Assembly (NCBI GenBank): GCA_035405645.1
Contig: DAONJL010000028.1
Coordinates: 1-31,789, forward strand
Direction of reading: 5' to 3'
DNA: 31,789 nt
Origin: DAONJL01 sp035405645 [NCBI: bacterium]
GTDB lineage: Bacteria > JAGOBX01 > DAONJL01
Positions 18,359 through 26,640 of the stretch are shown in pieces. The number at the start of each line of letters is the position of its first letter. The stretch's first letter is position 1. The notes below the pieces were generated by a model. It saw only the letters and a list, made by a program, of their open reading frames with translations. It made no database searches and had not been told where the DNA came from. The translations under genes and the position numbers were made by a program.

Positions 18359-19300
18359 ATGGAAAAAATAATTGAAGTAAAAAATTTAATTAAAAATTAT
18401 GGTTTTGTTAAGGCTGTTCGTGATATTACTTTTTCAGTTGCTAAAGGTGAAGTACTTGGGTTTTTAGGACCAAATGGTGCTGGGAAAACAACAACAATGA
18501 AAATATTAACCTGTTTTATGCTTCCAACATCAGGCGAAGTAAATATCGCAGGTTTTGATATTTATAAAGATTCAATAGAAATAAGAAAACGAATAGGTTA
18601 TTTACCAGAAACAGCACCATTATATTTTGATTTACAGGTTGATGAATTTTTAGAATATGTCGCTGAACTACGCGGAATTCCATCTAATGAAAAGAATAAT
18701 CGAATAAAAGAAGTGGTAGAAGTATGTGGTTTAAAAGATGTTTATGTTAAATTTATTGGCGAATTATCAAAAGGTTATAAACAGCGTGTGGGTCTGGCAC
18801 AGGCACTTATCCATAAACCTGATATATTAATTCTTGATGAACCAACAATTGGACTTGACCCAAATCAAATTATAGAAATCCGAAATTTAATTAAGACTAT
18901 CGGAAAAGAAAAAACCGTTATTTTAAGTACGCATATACTTTCGGAAGTTGAAGCAACCTGTAATCGAGTAATAATTATAAATAACGGACAATTAATTGCT
19001 GATGGAACGCCATCGGGTATTGGTCGAACTGAAAGAGGAAAAACATATATTATAAAAATAAAAACAGATAATAAAGAAGAAACATTATATAGATATAAAT
19101 CAGCTGATTTTATTGAGGATGTAAAAGAAATTAGTTATTCTGATAATAATGTTGTTCAATTAAAAGTTTTTCTAAAAAGCAAAGATTTTGATGCTGGTAT
19201 TGAACTCTTTAAATTTTCTGCTAATAATTCTTTTAATTTAATTGAAATGAAAGAAGAAGAAGAAAGTTTAGAAGATGTATTCCATAAATTAACAAAATAA
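18359..19300 (+). CDS. ABC-2 type transporter ATPase, GldA-like
   Basis: The 313-residue protein is a complete ABC ATPase: Walker A GPNGAGKT (37-44), Q-loop region YLPETAPLY (about 81-89), signature LSKGYKQR (136-143), Walker B ILILDEP (156-162) and switch His192 (LSTHIL). A C-terminal domain of about 90 residues (from 215) is typical of CcmA/GldA-type ATPases. It powers the membrane subunit encoded next. The set ATPase, ABC-2 permease, GldG-like and DUF4340 protein occurs widely in bacteria, including non-gliding ones, so gliding motility should not be assumed. The gene ends 14 bases before the permease gene. Confidence 0.92.
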   Translation: MEKIIEVKNLIKNYGFVKAVRDITFSVAKGEVLGFLGPNGAGKTTTMKILTCFMLPTSGEVNIAGFDIYKDSIEIRKRIGYLPETAPLYFDLQVDEFLEYVAELRGIPSNEKNNRIKEVVEVCGLKDVYVKFIGELSKGYKQRVGLAQALIHKPDILILDEPTIGLDPNQIIEIRNLIKTIGKEKTVILSTHILSEVEATCNRVIIINNGQLIADGTPSGIGRTERGKTYIIKIKTDNKEETLYRYKSADFIEDVKEISYSDNNVVQLKVFLKSKDFDAGIELFKFSANNSFNLIEMKEEEESLEDVFHKLTK

Positions 19301-19314
19301 AAAAGGAGTAAACA

Positions 19315-20031
19315 ATGGGTAAATTTTTTGTAATATTTAAAAAAGAATTAAAATCTTATTTTAATTCACCTATAGCATATATTTTTATTACGGTTTTTAT
19401 CGTTTTAATGAATTGGCTTTTTTTCCGAACTTTTTTTATTATTAAGCAATCAAGTATGCGCACTTTCTTTTCTTTGCTTCCCTGGTTTTTACTTTTTTTC
19501 GCACCTGCTCTTACTATGCGATTATGGGCTGAAGAAAAGAAAGCCGGCACGCTCGAATTTTTAATGACAATGCCTATTAGTGATTTTGCTGTAACATTCG
19601 GTAAATATCTTGCTGCTGTTCTTTTGCTTTCATTAACTATTATTTTAACTTTAACTGTTCCATTTTCAATTTCTAAAATCGGGAATTTAGATTTCGGTCA
19701 AATTATCGGACAATATTTAGGTGCTATTTTACTTGGTGCTTCACTTATATCTATCGGTTTATTTTTTTCTTCCCTTACAGAAAATCAAATTATTGCTTTT
19801 ATTATTACCATTGTCTTATCTTTTATTTTAATTATTATTGGCGAACCATTTATTGTTAATTTAGTACCTGATTATTTATCTTCTATTTTAAAATATATTT
19901 CGTTAATTTCTCATTATGATAGTATTGGCCGTGGTATTATTGATTCAAAAGATATTATTTATTATTTTTCCGTTATTTTTCTTTTTATTTTTTTAAATTT
20001 AAAAACAATTGAAAGTAGAAAATGGAAATAG
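19315..20031 (+). CDS. ABC-2 type permease, GldF-like
   Basis: The 238-residue membrane protein has six hydrophobic helices. The N-terminal FFVIFKKELKSYFNSPIAYIF is the classic opening of GldF/ABC-2 permeases, and LWAEEKKAGTLEFLMTMPIS (about 70-89) is the conserved cytoplasmic coupling segment after TM2. With the ATPase it should form the transport core in the inner membrane; the substrate is unknown. AAAAGGAG precedes the ATG. The GldG-like gene follows after 30 bases. Confidence 0.9.
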   Translation: MGKFFVIFKKELKSYFNSPIAYIFITVFIVLMNWLFFRTFFIIKQSSMRTFFSLLPWFLLFFAPALTMRLWAEEKKAGTLEFLMTMPISDFAVTFGKYLAAVLLLSLTIILTLTVPFSISKIGNLDFGQIIGQYLGAILLGASLISIGLFFSSLTENQIIAFIITIVLSFILIIIGEPFIVNLVPDYLSSILKYISLISHYDSIGRGIIDSKDIIYYFSVIFLFIFLNLKTIESRKWK

Positions 20032-20061
20032 AAATAATTTTTATTAGAAAGTGAGGAAAAT

Positions 20062-21678
20062 ATGCAAAAAAAAATAGAATTTCGAACAAAAGTATTATTT
20101 CAAATTTTATCTCTTTTCATTTTTTTAGTTATTATTAATTTTATTTCTTCCAAATATTTTATCAGACTTGATTTAACCGAAGATAAATCATTTACAATTT
20201 CAAAAGTGACAAAAAAAGTTTTATCTGAACTCGATGATTATGTGAATATTGATTTATATTTTTCAGAAAAATTACCAGCAGAATTATTAACATTAAAACA
20301 GGAAGTAATTGATATATTAAAAGAATATCAAGCATATTCAAAAGATAAAATAAAAGTTCGTGTAATTGACCCCGCAAAAGATCCTCAATTAAAAAATAAA
20401 GTTTTAAGTATGGGCATACCAGAAGTACAGATGAATATAATAGAAAAAGATGAACGCCAATTAATTCAGGGTTTTTTAGGACTTGGTATTTTTTATGAAG
20501 ATAAGAAATCTATTATTCCTGTTATAGAAGAAACGAGAAATCTTGAATATGAATTAACAACAGGCATAAAAAGAGTGATAACCGAAGAATTAAAAACAAT
20601 AGGTTTTTTAACTGGACATCAAGAAAAAGATATTTATAGTAATTATGAAACATTAAGAAAAGAATTAGAAAAAAATTTTAAGATTGAGTATGTAAATTTA
20701 GAAAAAGGAAAGAAACAGATACAAAATAATATTGCATTATTAATTATTGCAGGACCGAAAGAAAAAATTAGTGAGCGAGAAAAATTTGAAATTGACCAGT
20801 ATATAATGAATGGTGGTAAAGTCTTTTTTTTAATTGATAAAGTTGATATTTCCGAACAATTATTTGCTAATGATTTAGATGTAAATTTAGATGATTTAAT
20901 AAAAAATTATGGCATTCAAATGAATAAAAATTTAGTGCTTGATAGAATTTGTGAGAATGCAGGTTTTAGAACTGGATATGTTCAGTTTATTACTCCTTAT
21001 CCTTATTTTGTAAAAATAGTAAAAGTACCTGGTTATAATGGTTTTAATGCATTACAACCAATAACATCAAAACTTGAAACAATGACATTTTTCTGGGCAT
21101 CATCAATTGATACAATTCTAACACCATCAGTAAATTTTATTCCATTGATTTTTTCCAGCCCGCAAAGTTGGACCACGAGTGGTTATTATAATCTTAATCC
21201 ACAACAAATACCAGCAGCTATGTCAGGTTTTAAATCAAATTTAATGGCTGTAATTAGCGAAGGAAAATTCCGAAGTTTTTATAGTGATAAACAAATTCCG
21301 AAATTAGATTTATCTGATACAGAATTAGCAGGTTGGACTGATGTAAGAACCGAAGAGACTAAAAAAACAGAATGTAATGATACAAATTATCTTTTATTTA
21401 TCGCTGATTCTGATTTTCTTGATGAAAATAATATCAAACGTGTGCCATCTAATTTAACATTTATTTTAAATGCTGCTGATTGGTTTGCACTTGATAAAGA
21501 ATTAATAACTATAAGGTCACGGGGATTAATAAATCGTGAAATTAAACGAATGGAAGAAAATGAAAAGACTATAATAAAAGTGTTAAATATTATTCTTGTG
21601 CCAATTATTGTTGTCGTAATTGGTTTGGTTAGATTTATTATTAAGAAAAGAAGAAGAAAGGCTTATTTAGGCAATTAA
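20062..21678 (+). CDS. GldG-like ABC auxiliary protein
   Basis: The 538-residue protein has one transmembrane helix near the N-terminus (about 13-31) and one near the C-terminus (about 512-530), with a large domain between them facing the periplasm. The segment LDLTEDKSFTISKVTKKVL (about 36-54), GLGIFYEDKKSIIPVI (about 140-155) and LEYELTTGIKRV (about 161-172) match the ABC_transp_aux/GldG pattern. Its role in these transporters is not established. GTGAGGAAAAT precedes the ATG. It ends in a basic tail (KKRRRKAYLGN). An 86-base gap separates it from the DUF4340 gene. Confidence 0.88.
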   Translation: MQKKIEFRTKVLFQILSLFIFLVIINFISSKYFIRLDLTEDKSFTISKVTKKVLSELDDYVNIDLYFSEKLPAELLTLKQEVIDILKEYQAYSKDKIKVRVIDPAKDPQLKNKVLSMGIPEVQMNIIEKDERQLIQGFLGLGIFYEDKKSIIPVIEETRNLEYELTTGIKRVITEELKTIGFLTGHQEKDIYSNYETLRKELEKNFKIEYVNLEKGKKQIQNNIALLIIAGPKEKISEREKFEIDQYIMNGGKVFFLIDKVDISEQLFANDLDVNLDDLIKNYGIQMNKNLVLDRICENAGFRTGYVQFITPYPYFVKIVKVPGYNGFNALQPITSKLETMTFFWASSIDTILTPSVNFIPLIFSSPQSWTTSGYYNLNPQQIPAAMSGFKSNLMAVISEGKFRSFYSDKQIPKLDLSDTELAGWTDVRTEETKKTECNDTNYLLFIADSDFLDENNIKRVPSNLTFILNAADWFALDKELITIRSRGLINREIKRMEENEKTIIKVLNIILVPIIVVVIGLVRFIIKKRRRKAYLGN

Positions 21679-21764
21679 TTTATTTAATATTTTGTTTTAA
21701 CATTATTATAACTGTAAATTTAATATGTTTAAATCATTACATACTTCATTGAAAGGAGAAAAAA

Positions 21765-22778
21765 ATGAAGTGGTATAATTATTTATTTATTTTTATTATT
21801 CTTATTCTTCTGGCTATTTTTTTATTAACGCGAAAAGAAAAAAAAGAATTCGGTTTTTTTGAAACTGAAAAATATAAACCAGAGCAGCAATTAATAAGCG
21901 CAAATTTAAAAGATGTTGATTACATCTCATTAGAGAAGAAAGAATTAAAATCAGTCTTAATAAAAAAAGATAATAATTGGTTTCTTGAAAAAAACAATAA
22001 TAAGAAATTATTTCCAATTGACGAAACAAAAATTGAGAATTTAATAAATGAATTAAATAGCATAAAAATCGATAAAGTAGCATCAACGAAAGCAGAAAAA
22101 TTTGGGAAATTTGCATTAACTGATACTGAAGCATTCAGACTAATAATGAAAAATGGTGATAAGAATATTTTGGAATTTTTAATTGGTGAAAATAATGAAA
22201 GTTTTACAGGCACTTATGTTCGGTTTGTTAATGATAATTATACTTTATTAACCGATAGACGGTTAACATCAGCAATAATAAATGCAAAAGAAGAATTCTG
22301 GTTAAATAAAAGAATAATAGATGAAGTAAATATAAACGATGTAATGACAATTACATTAAAAGCAGATGAAGATACAAAATATAATTTATCAATAAAAAGA
22401 GAAAATAAAGAATCCGATACATTTTATTTAAGTTATGATGATACCAGAATAATTGTTTTGCGTGATGATATAAATAACAATTTAATAAACAGATTGAGCA
22501 ATTTAACCGCAGCTGCTTTTGCAGAAGATTTTGATACTAATATTTTTAATAAAGTAAATTTTGAATGTTCAATAAATTTTAAAGATGGCAAGAATTACAG
22601 TTTTATTATAGGTAATCAAACACCAGATAATCAAAATTATTATATAAAAAATATTGCGAAAGAATATGTGTATCTTTTAAATAAAAATAATGTTTATATG
22701 CTTTTTTTTGATAATGATATAGTGAAAAAAATAAAAGTAAAAACCAATCAAACTAAGAATAAAACAAAGGTGAAATGA
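21765..22778 (+). CDS. DUF4340 membrane-anchored protein
   Basis: The 337-residue protein has a single N-terminal anchor (residues 4-21). The DUF4340 pattern follows: a strand-rich repeat with DVDYISLEKKELKSVLIKKD near 46-65, a typical WFLEK, a helix starting IDETKIENLINELNSIKIDK and the YVRFVNDNYTLLTDRR segment. DUF4340 proteins regularly follow GldG-like genes, as here, and are thought to be part of the same envelope machine; no activity is known. GAAAGGAG precedes the ATG. The stop lies 7 bases from the stop of the convergent cheA, leaving no room for a dedicated terminator. Confidence 0.85.
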   Translation: MKWYNYLFIFIILILLAIFLLTRKEKKEFGFFETEKYKPEQQLISANLKDVDYISLEKKELKSVLIKKDNNWFLEKNNNKKLFPIDETKIENLINELNSIKIDKVASTKAEKFGKFALTDTEAFRLIMKNGDKNILEFLIGENNESFTGTYVRFVNDNYTLLTDRRLTSAIINAKEEFWLNKRIIDEVNINDVMTITLKADEDTKYNLSIKRENKESDTFYLSYDDTRIIVLRDDINNNLINRLSNLTAAAFAEDFDTNIFNKVNFECSINFKDGKNYSFIIGNQTPDNQNYYIKNIAKEYVYLLNKNNVYMLFFDNDIVKKIKVKTNQTKNKTKVK

Positions 22779-22785
22779 GATAATT

Positions 22786-24750
22786 TTATTTTATATACAT
22801 TGATAAATTAAAGATTGGAGCAGCAGTGCCATCTCTTAATATAGTTGTGCCAATAATGCCTTTTACATTTTGAAAATATTTACTCACTGGTTTAATCACA
22901 ATATCGTATTGTTCAATTATTTGGTCAATAAGAACAGCAAAATTTTCATTTAATATTTTATATATTATTACATCATATTTAGTTTGTTCTTTTTTCTGTG
23001 ATTTAGTTTGATTCCATCTATAATTTAATAATTTTCTTGCATCAAATAACTTCATTACTCTATTATTATCTTTAATATAAAAATATTCATCTTCTTCAAT
23101 TATTTGGTCTTTTTCAACAGTAGTAATATATAAAATTTCTTCCATAGAAACAGCAATAATCATATTATTTACAGAGCAAATTAAAGCAGGAATAATAGCA
23201 AGGGTAAGAGGTAATTGAATACGCATTCTCGAACCTTTGCCCAGTTCAGAAGAAATAACTAAACGACCTCGTAATTTTTCCACGCCAGCTTTAACAGCAT
23301 CCATACCAACACCACGACCTGATACAGCAGTTACCTGTTCAGCAGTTGAAAAACCTGGCAGAAAAATTAATTCAATTTTTTCCTGATAACTCATTTTTTC
23401 TAACTGTTCCTGTGTAATTAATCCTTTTTCATAAGCTTTCTTTGCAACAATATCACCATTTATTCCTTTGCCATCATCAACAATTTCAATAATAACAAAA
23501 CTACTTTCGTAATATGCTTTTAATTCGATTTTCCCTTTGCGTGATTTACCGACTTTAACGCGGTCCTCTGGTTTTTCTATACCGTGGTCAGCAGAATTTC
23601 GTAATAAATGAACAATTAAATCACCAATAGCATCAATCACATTTTTATCTAATTCAGTATCTTCACCAGACATTGAAAAATCAAATTCTTTATTTAAAGA
23701 TTTTGCAAGGTCTGCCATCATTTTTGGATATTTATTAAATACTGTTGCAATAGGCATTAAGCGTGCTTTAACAATATTTTGCTGCATATTAAAATTTATT
23801 TTTTCAATTTCAGAAAATTTTTCTAAAAAATCAAGCAAATTATTTTTTAATAATTCTGTGCTAAAAATAGATAAATTTATTTTCATTTCGCTTACTGCAT
23901 TCAATAATTCATCTAATATACTTGCTTTTATTCTTATTGTATCAACTGCTGTTTTTATTTTCGGCTGAACTGCTGCAGCAGGTTTTTCTTTTTTACCATA
24001 AGCAGTTTTTAATTTTTCTAAATTTTTTTCGAGATTTGTAAATTGTGATAATTGTATTTCAGAAACTGAATTTATTTCTTTTTTTAATATATCTTCAGTT
24101 TTATCGGATAAAATTAATAATTGAACAATATCATTAAATTTATCATTCATTATATCATCTTCTGATGGAGCAGAAATTATTTTATTTGAAAAAGGTGAAA
24201 GTGCTTCAATCACTGCAATTACTTTAACTGATTTCATCTGATTTTCTTCATCAACTTTAATTTCAGCAAAATACAAAGAAGCAGAAGAAGAGCATATTTC
24301 TTCAAGTAACTTTTGTTCAATTTCAAATTTTATTGGAAATTTTTTTTGTGTTGTTGCTTCTTCTTTTTTTTCAAGTATTTCTTTTAATTTATTTACAACT
24401 TCATCAGTTGAAACAGAATCAAGAGAATTAGATTTAACTGCCCCAATTAACTCTTCAATTAATTCGATACCAGAATGAAATATCTCAAAAATAGTAGGAT
24501 TAAAGGAAAGATTTTTACTTCTTATTTCGCCCATTACATTTTCCATCTTATGAGTTAAATCAGCAATTTTTTGAAAACCAAGAGCAGCTGAATTACCTTT
24601 AAAAGTATGGGCAGCGCGAAACATATCATTTATCAAATCAGAATTTTCAGGGTCCTGTTCAAGTGCTGAAATGGTTTCTTGCATATTTTCAATTAGTTCC
24701 TGCGCACTTTCAATATATAAATCTAAATAAATATTCTTTTTTTCACTCAT
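22786..24750 (-). CDS. cheA: Chemotaxis histidine kinase CheA
   Basis: The 654-residue kinase has all core domains. The Hpt domain (1-125) carries His48 in FRAAHTFKGNSAALGF. A P2-like accessory domain covers about 150-235. The dimerisation helices span about 268-335. The ATPase domain (about 340-508) has the N box HLLRNSADHG (Asn385, His389), G1 DDGKGI (425-430) and G2 GRGVGMDAVK (478-487). The CheW-like regulatory domain spans about 510-654. It should phosphorylate itself and pass phosphate to the CheY encoded upstream. The accessory domain resembles the C-terminal domain of the CheW-like protein whose gene overlaps this one by 4 bases (ATGA), implying translational coupling. It is the last gene of the operon. 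Confidence 0.95.
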   Translation of the reverse strand: MSEKKNIYLDLYIESAQELIENMQETISALEQDPENSDLINDMFRAAHTFKGNSAALGFQKIADLTHKMENVMGEIRSKNLSFNPTIFEIFHSGIELIEELIGAVKSNSLDSVSTDEVVNKLKEILEKKEEATTQKKFPIKFEIEQKLLEEICSSSASLYFAEIKVDEENQMKSVKVIAVIEALSPFSNKIISAPSEDDIMNDKFNDIVQLLILSDKTEDILKKEINSVSEIQLSQFTNLEKNLEKLKTAYGKKEKPAAAVQPKIKTAVDTIRIKASILDELLNAVSEMKINLSIFSTELLKNNLLDFLEKFSEIEKINFNMQQNIVKARLMPIATVFNKYPKMMADLAKSLNKEFDFSMSGEDTELDKNVIDAIGDLIVHLLRNSADHGIEKPEDRVKVGKSRKGKIELKAYYESSFVIIEIVDDGKGINGDIVAKKAYEKGLITQEQLEKMSYQEKIELIFLPGFSTAEQVTAVSGRGVGMDAVKAGVEKLRGRLVISSELGKGSRMRIQLPLTLAIIPALICSVNNMIIAVSMEEILYITTVEKDQIIEEDEYFYIKDNNRVMKLFDARKLLNYRWNQTKSQKKEQTKYDVIIYKILNENFAVLIDQIIEQYDIVIKPVSKYFQNVKGIIGTTILRDGTAAPIFNLSMYIK

Positions 24751-25499
24751 TCTTGAATATTAAATTCATTTTTTATTTTTTCTTCTAAAACTTCTAAATC
24801 AAGAATATTATATTTTGCTGATAATGATGAAAAAATATTTTCTATTTCTTCTGTGTAATTATTTTTATTATTTATTTTATAATTTTTTATTTTTTCTACA
24901 TCAGATACTTTTAATAATTCTTCTTCAAGCAAATTAATATTATTATTATTTAATTCAACTAAAAAATAAGCATTTGCAGAAATCAAATTATCATTTTCAA
25001 TATCTTCAATAGAAGGTAGAGAGCATAAAATATTACCAGCATTTTTTAAAATATCTATACAAATAATTAATCTTAAAAAAGCCATTTCTGTTTTAAAAAT
25101 TGTAATATTAAAAAAATATATATCTTTTTGCGAAGATTGAATTTTGTTTATAATTTCTTCTGTTTTAAAACTTGAATAATCTATATTAAGATTTATTTCT
25201 TGTTCATCAAGTTCAATAATTTTATCAACACTATCAATGACGAAAGCAATGTTTTCCTTTAATATATTAGCAATAATTATTTTTTGATTTGGATTGAAAT
25301 GCCACATTGTATTATTTGTTAAAAAGGCAGCAGTATTAAATACAGGAATAGGATTACCACGATAATTTGTTATACCAATTATTTTTTCATTACAATTTGG
25401 AACTTCTATAATTTTGTTTAATTTAATTATTTCTTTTGTTTTTTCAGGTTTTAAGTAATAATCAATTTGATTTATTTTGATATGAATAAAATCTTTCAT
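24747..25499 (-). CDS. CheW-like coupling protein with an extra P2-like C-terminal domain
   Basis: The 250-residue protein is about 100 residues longer than a standard CheW. Residues 1-115 look like a divergent CheW domain: EIIKLNKIIEVPNCNEKIIG and ITNYRGNPIPVFN correspond to the usual EI...VP...GVINLRGxVIPV core. Residues about 125-215 look like the accessory domain of the operon's CheA: IYFFNITIFKTEMAFLRLI followed by SLPSIEDIENDN, against LYFAEIKVDEENQMKSVKVI and SAPSEDDIMNDK in CheA. A charged tail follows. It probably couples the receptors to CheA. The start overlaps the stop of the coiled-coil gene by 4 bases and its stop overlaps cheA by 4. The CheW call is likely but the sequence is far from typical. 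Confidence 0.65.
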   Translation of the reverse strand: MKDFIHIKINQIDYYLKPEKTKEIIKLNKIIEVPNCNEKIIGITNYRGNPIPVFNTAAFLTNNTMWHFNPNQKIIIANILKENIAFVIDSVDKIIELDEQEINLNIDYSSFKTEEIINKIQSSQKDIYFFNITIFKTEMAFLRLIICIDILKNAGNILCSLPSIEDIENDNLISANAYFLVELNNNNINLLEEELLKVSDVEKIKNYKINNKNNYTEEIENIFSSLSAKYNILDLEVLEEKIKNEFNIQE

Positions 25500-26635
25500 T
25501 GTTTTTGGATATTTATAAATTCAACTATTTTCATAAAATCCTGAAAATCATTTTTAAAATTTACAAAATCACCTAAATATACCCGTATAGCATTTGACAA
25601 TTCTTCTATTTCTTTTAATGATTTTGTATAGTATTCATTATATTCTTGAGACTTAATATTATTAATTATTGCTTTTAAATTATTTAAGTTATTTGTTAAA
25701 GAAGTAAGGAACATTTCAAAAGCATTAAATATTTTTATTTTATGAATAGTTAAATAGATTACTTCACTTAATTTTTCAAACTCTAAAAATATTTTTTCTT
25801 GTTCTGTTCTATCAATACTCTTAAAAGAATTTAAAACATTTTCTAATTCTTTTTGTAAAACAAGCAATTCATTTTTATTTTCATTTTTAACTATCACTGT
25901 TTTAATGTTTTTATTTATTAATTCTATTTGTTCTAAATTACTTATATCGTAACTGATATTATTTTTAATTGTTGTAAATAAATCTTTTAATTTTTGACTT
26001 TCTTCCTGCAATTTTAATAAATTATTTTTTTCTTTTTCAATTGTTTTTAAAGAAGATAAAATATCTTTTATAATTAAATCAATTATTTGTTCTGGTTCTT
26101 TTAATTGTGATTTTACTTCTTCAATTTTTTGAAATAAATTATTTTGTTTAAGCATTTCTTTTTGATAGTTTATATTTAAGTCAGAGAATATTCTTTCGAT
26201 TTTATCAAATGCTGTTAATTGTAACTGATAATCTTCTTCTAATTCGACTGCTTTATCTTTGATTTTTAATTTTAAAATTCTTTTTTCTTCTTCTAATTCG
26301 ACTACTTCATTTTTTAATTTTGTGCATAATTCATTTAGATTATTTCGTTCTGTTAATATATTTATAAGTATTATTTTTAACTGATTTAAAACATCATCCC
26401 CAAAATTATATTTATTTATTTTTTTATAATCATTTGTCCTTATAATTTTATAAATTTTTAATAATCTTCTTCTTAATAATCTAAAAAAAATAATAGAAGA
26501 AAAATTTAATAGGAAAAAATTTATAGTTGAAATTAAGAATAAAGTTCTTATATCAAATCTTAAAAAGTAAAAAATAATCGCACCAAAAAGGGCACTAAAA
26601 AAAAGAGATAAAAATAATATTAACCAATAAATCAT
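25496..26635 (-). CDS. Membrane-anchored coiled-coil protein, receptor-like without a sensor domain
   Basis: I do not recognise this 379-residue protein by family. Two transmembrane helices (about 3-24 and 31-52) are joined by a loop of only a few residues, so there is almost no periplasmic part. A basic RRRLLKIYK stretch and a HAMP-like segment (about 53-95) follow. Almost all the rest (95-375) is charged coiled coil (for example LKNEVVELEEEKRILKLKIK). It thus has the membrane, HAMP-like and helical layout of a chemoreceptor with no ligand-binding domain, and I see no conserved MCP tip. It sits between the MCP gene (gap 5 bases) and the CheW-like gene (4-base overlap), which implies a role in the same array. 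Confidence 0.6.
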   Translation of the reverse strand: MIYWLILFLSLFFSALFGAIIFYFLRFDIRTLFLISTINFFLLNFSSIIFFRLLRRRLLKIYKIIRTNDYKKINKYNFGDDVLNQLKIILINILTERNNLNELCTKLKNEVVELEEEKRILKLKIKDKAVELEEDYQLQLTAFDKIERIFSDLNINYQKEMLKQNNLFQKIEEVKSQLKEPEQIIDLIIKDILSSLKTIEKEKNNLLKLQEESQKLKDLFTTIKNNISYDISNLEQIELINKNIKTVIVKNENKNELLVLQKELENVLNSFKSIDRTEQEKIFLEFEKLSEVIYLTIHKIKIFNAFEMFLTSLTNNLNNLKAIINNIKSQEYNEYYTKSLKEIEELSNAIRVYLGDFVNFKNDFQDFMKIVEFINIQKQ

Positions 26636-26640
26636 AATTT

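Noticed and set aside
18359-22778. Gliding motility locus
   Set aside because: GldA/F/G-like sets with DUF4340 proteins are widespread in non-gliding bacteria and no other gliding gene is present.
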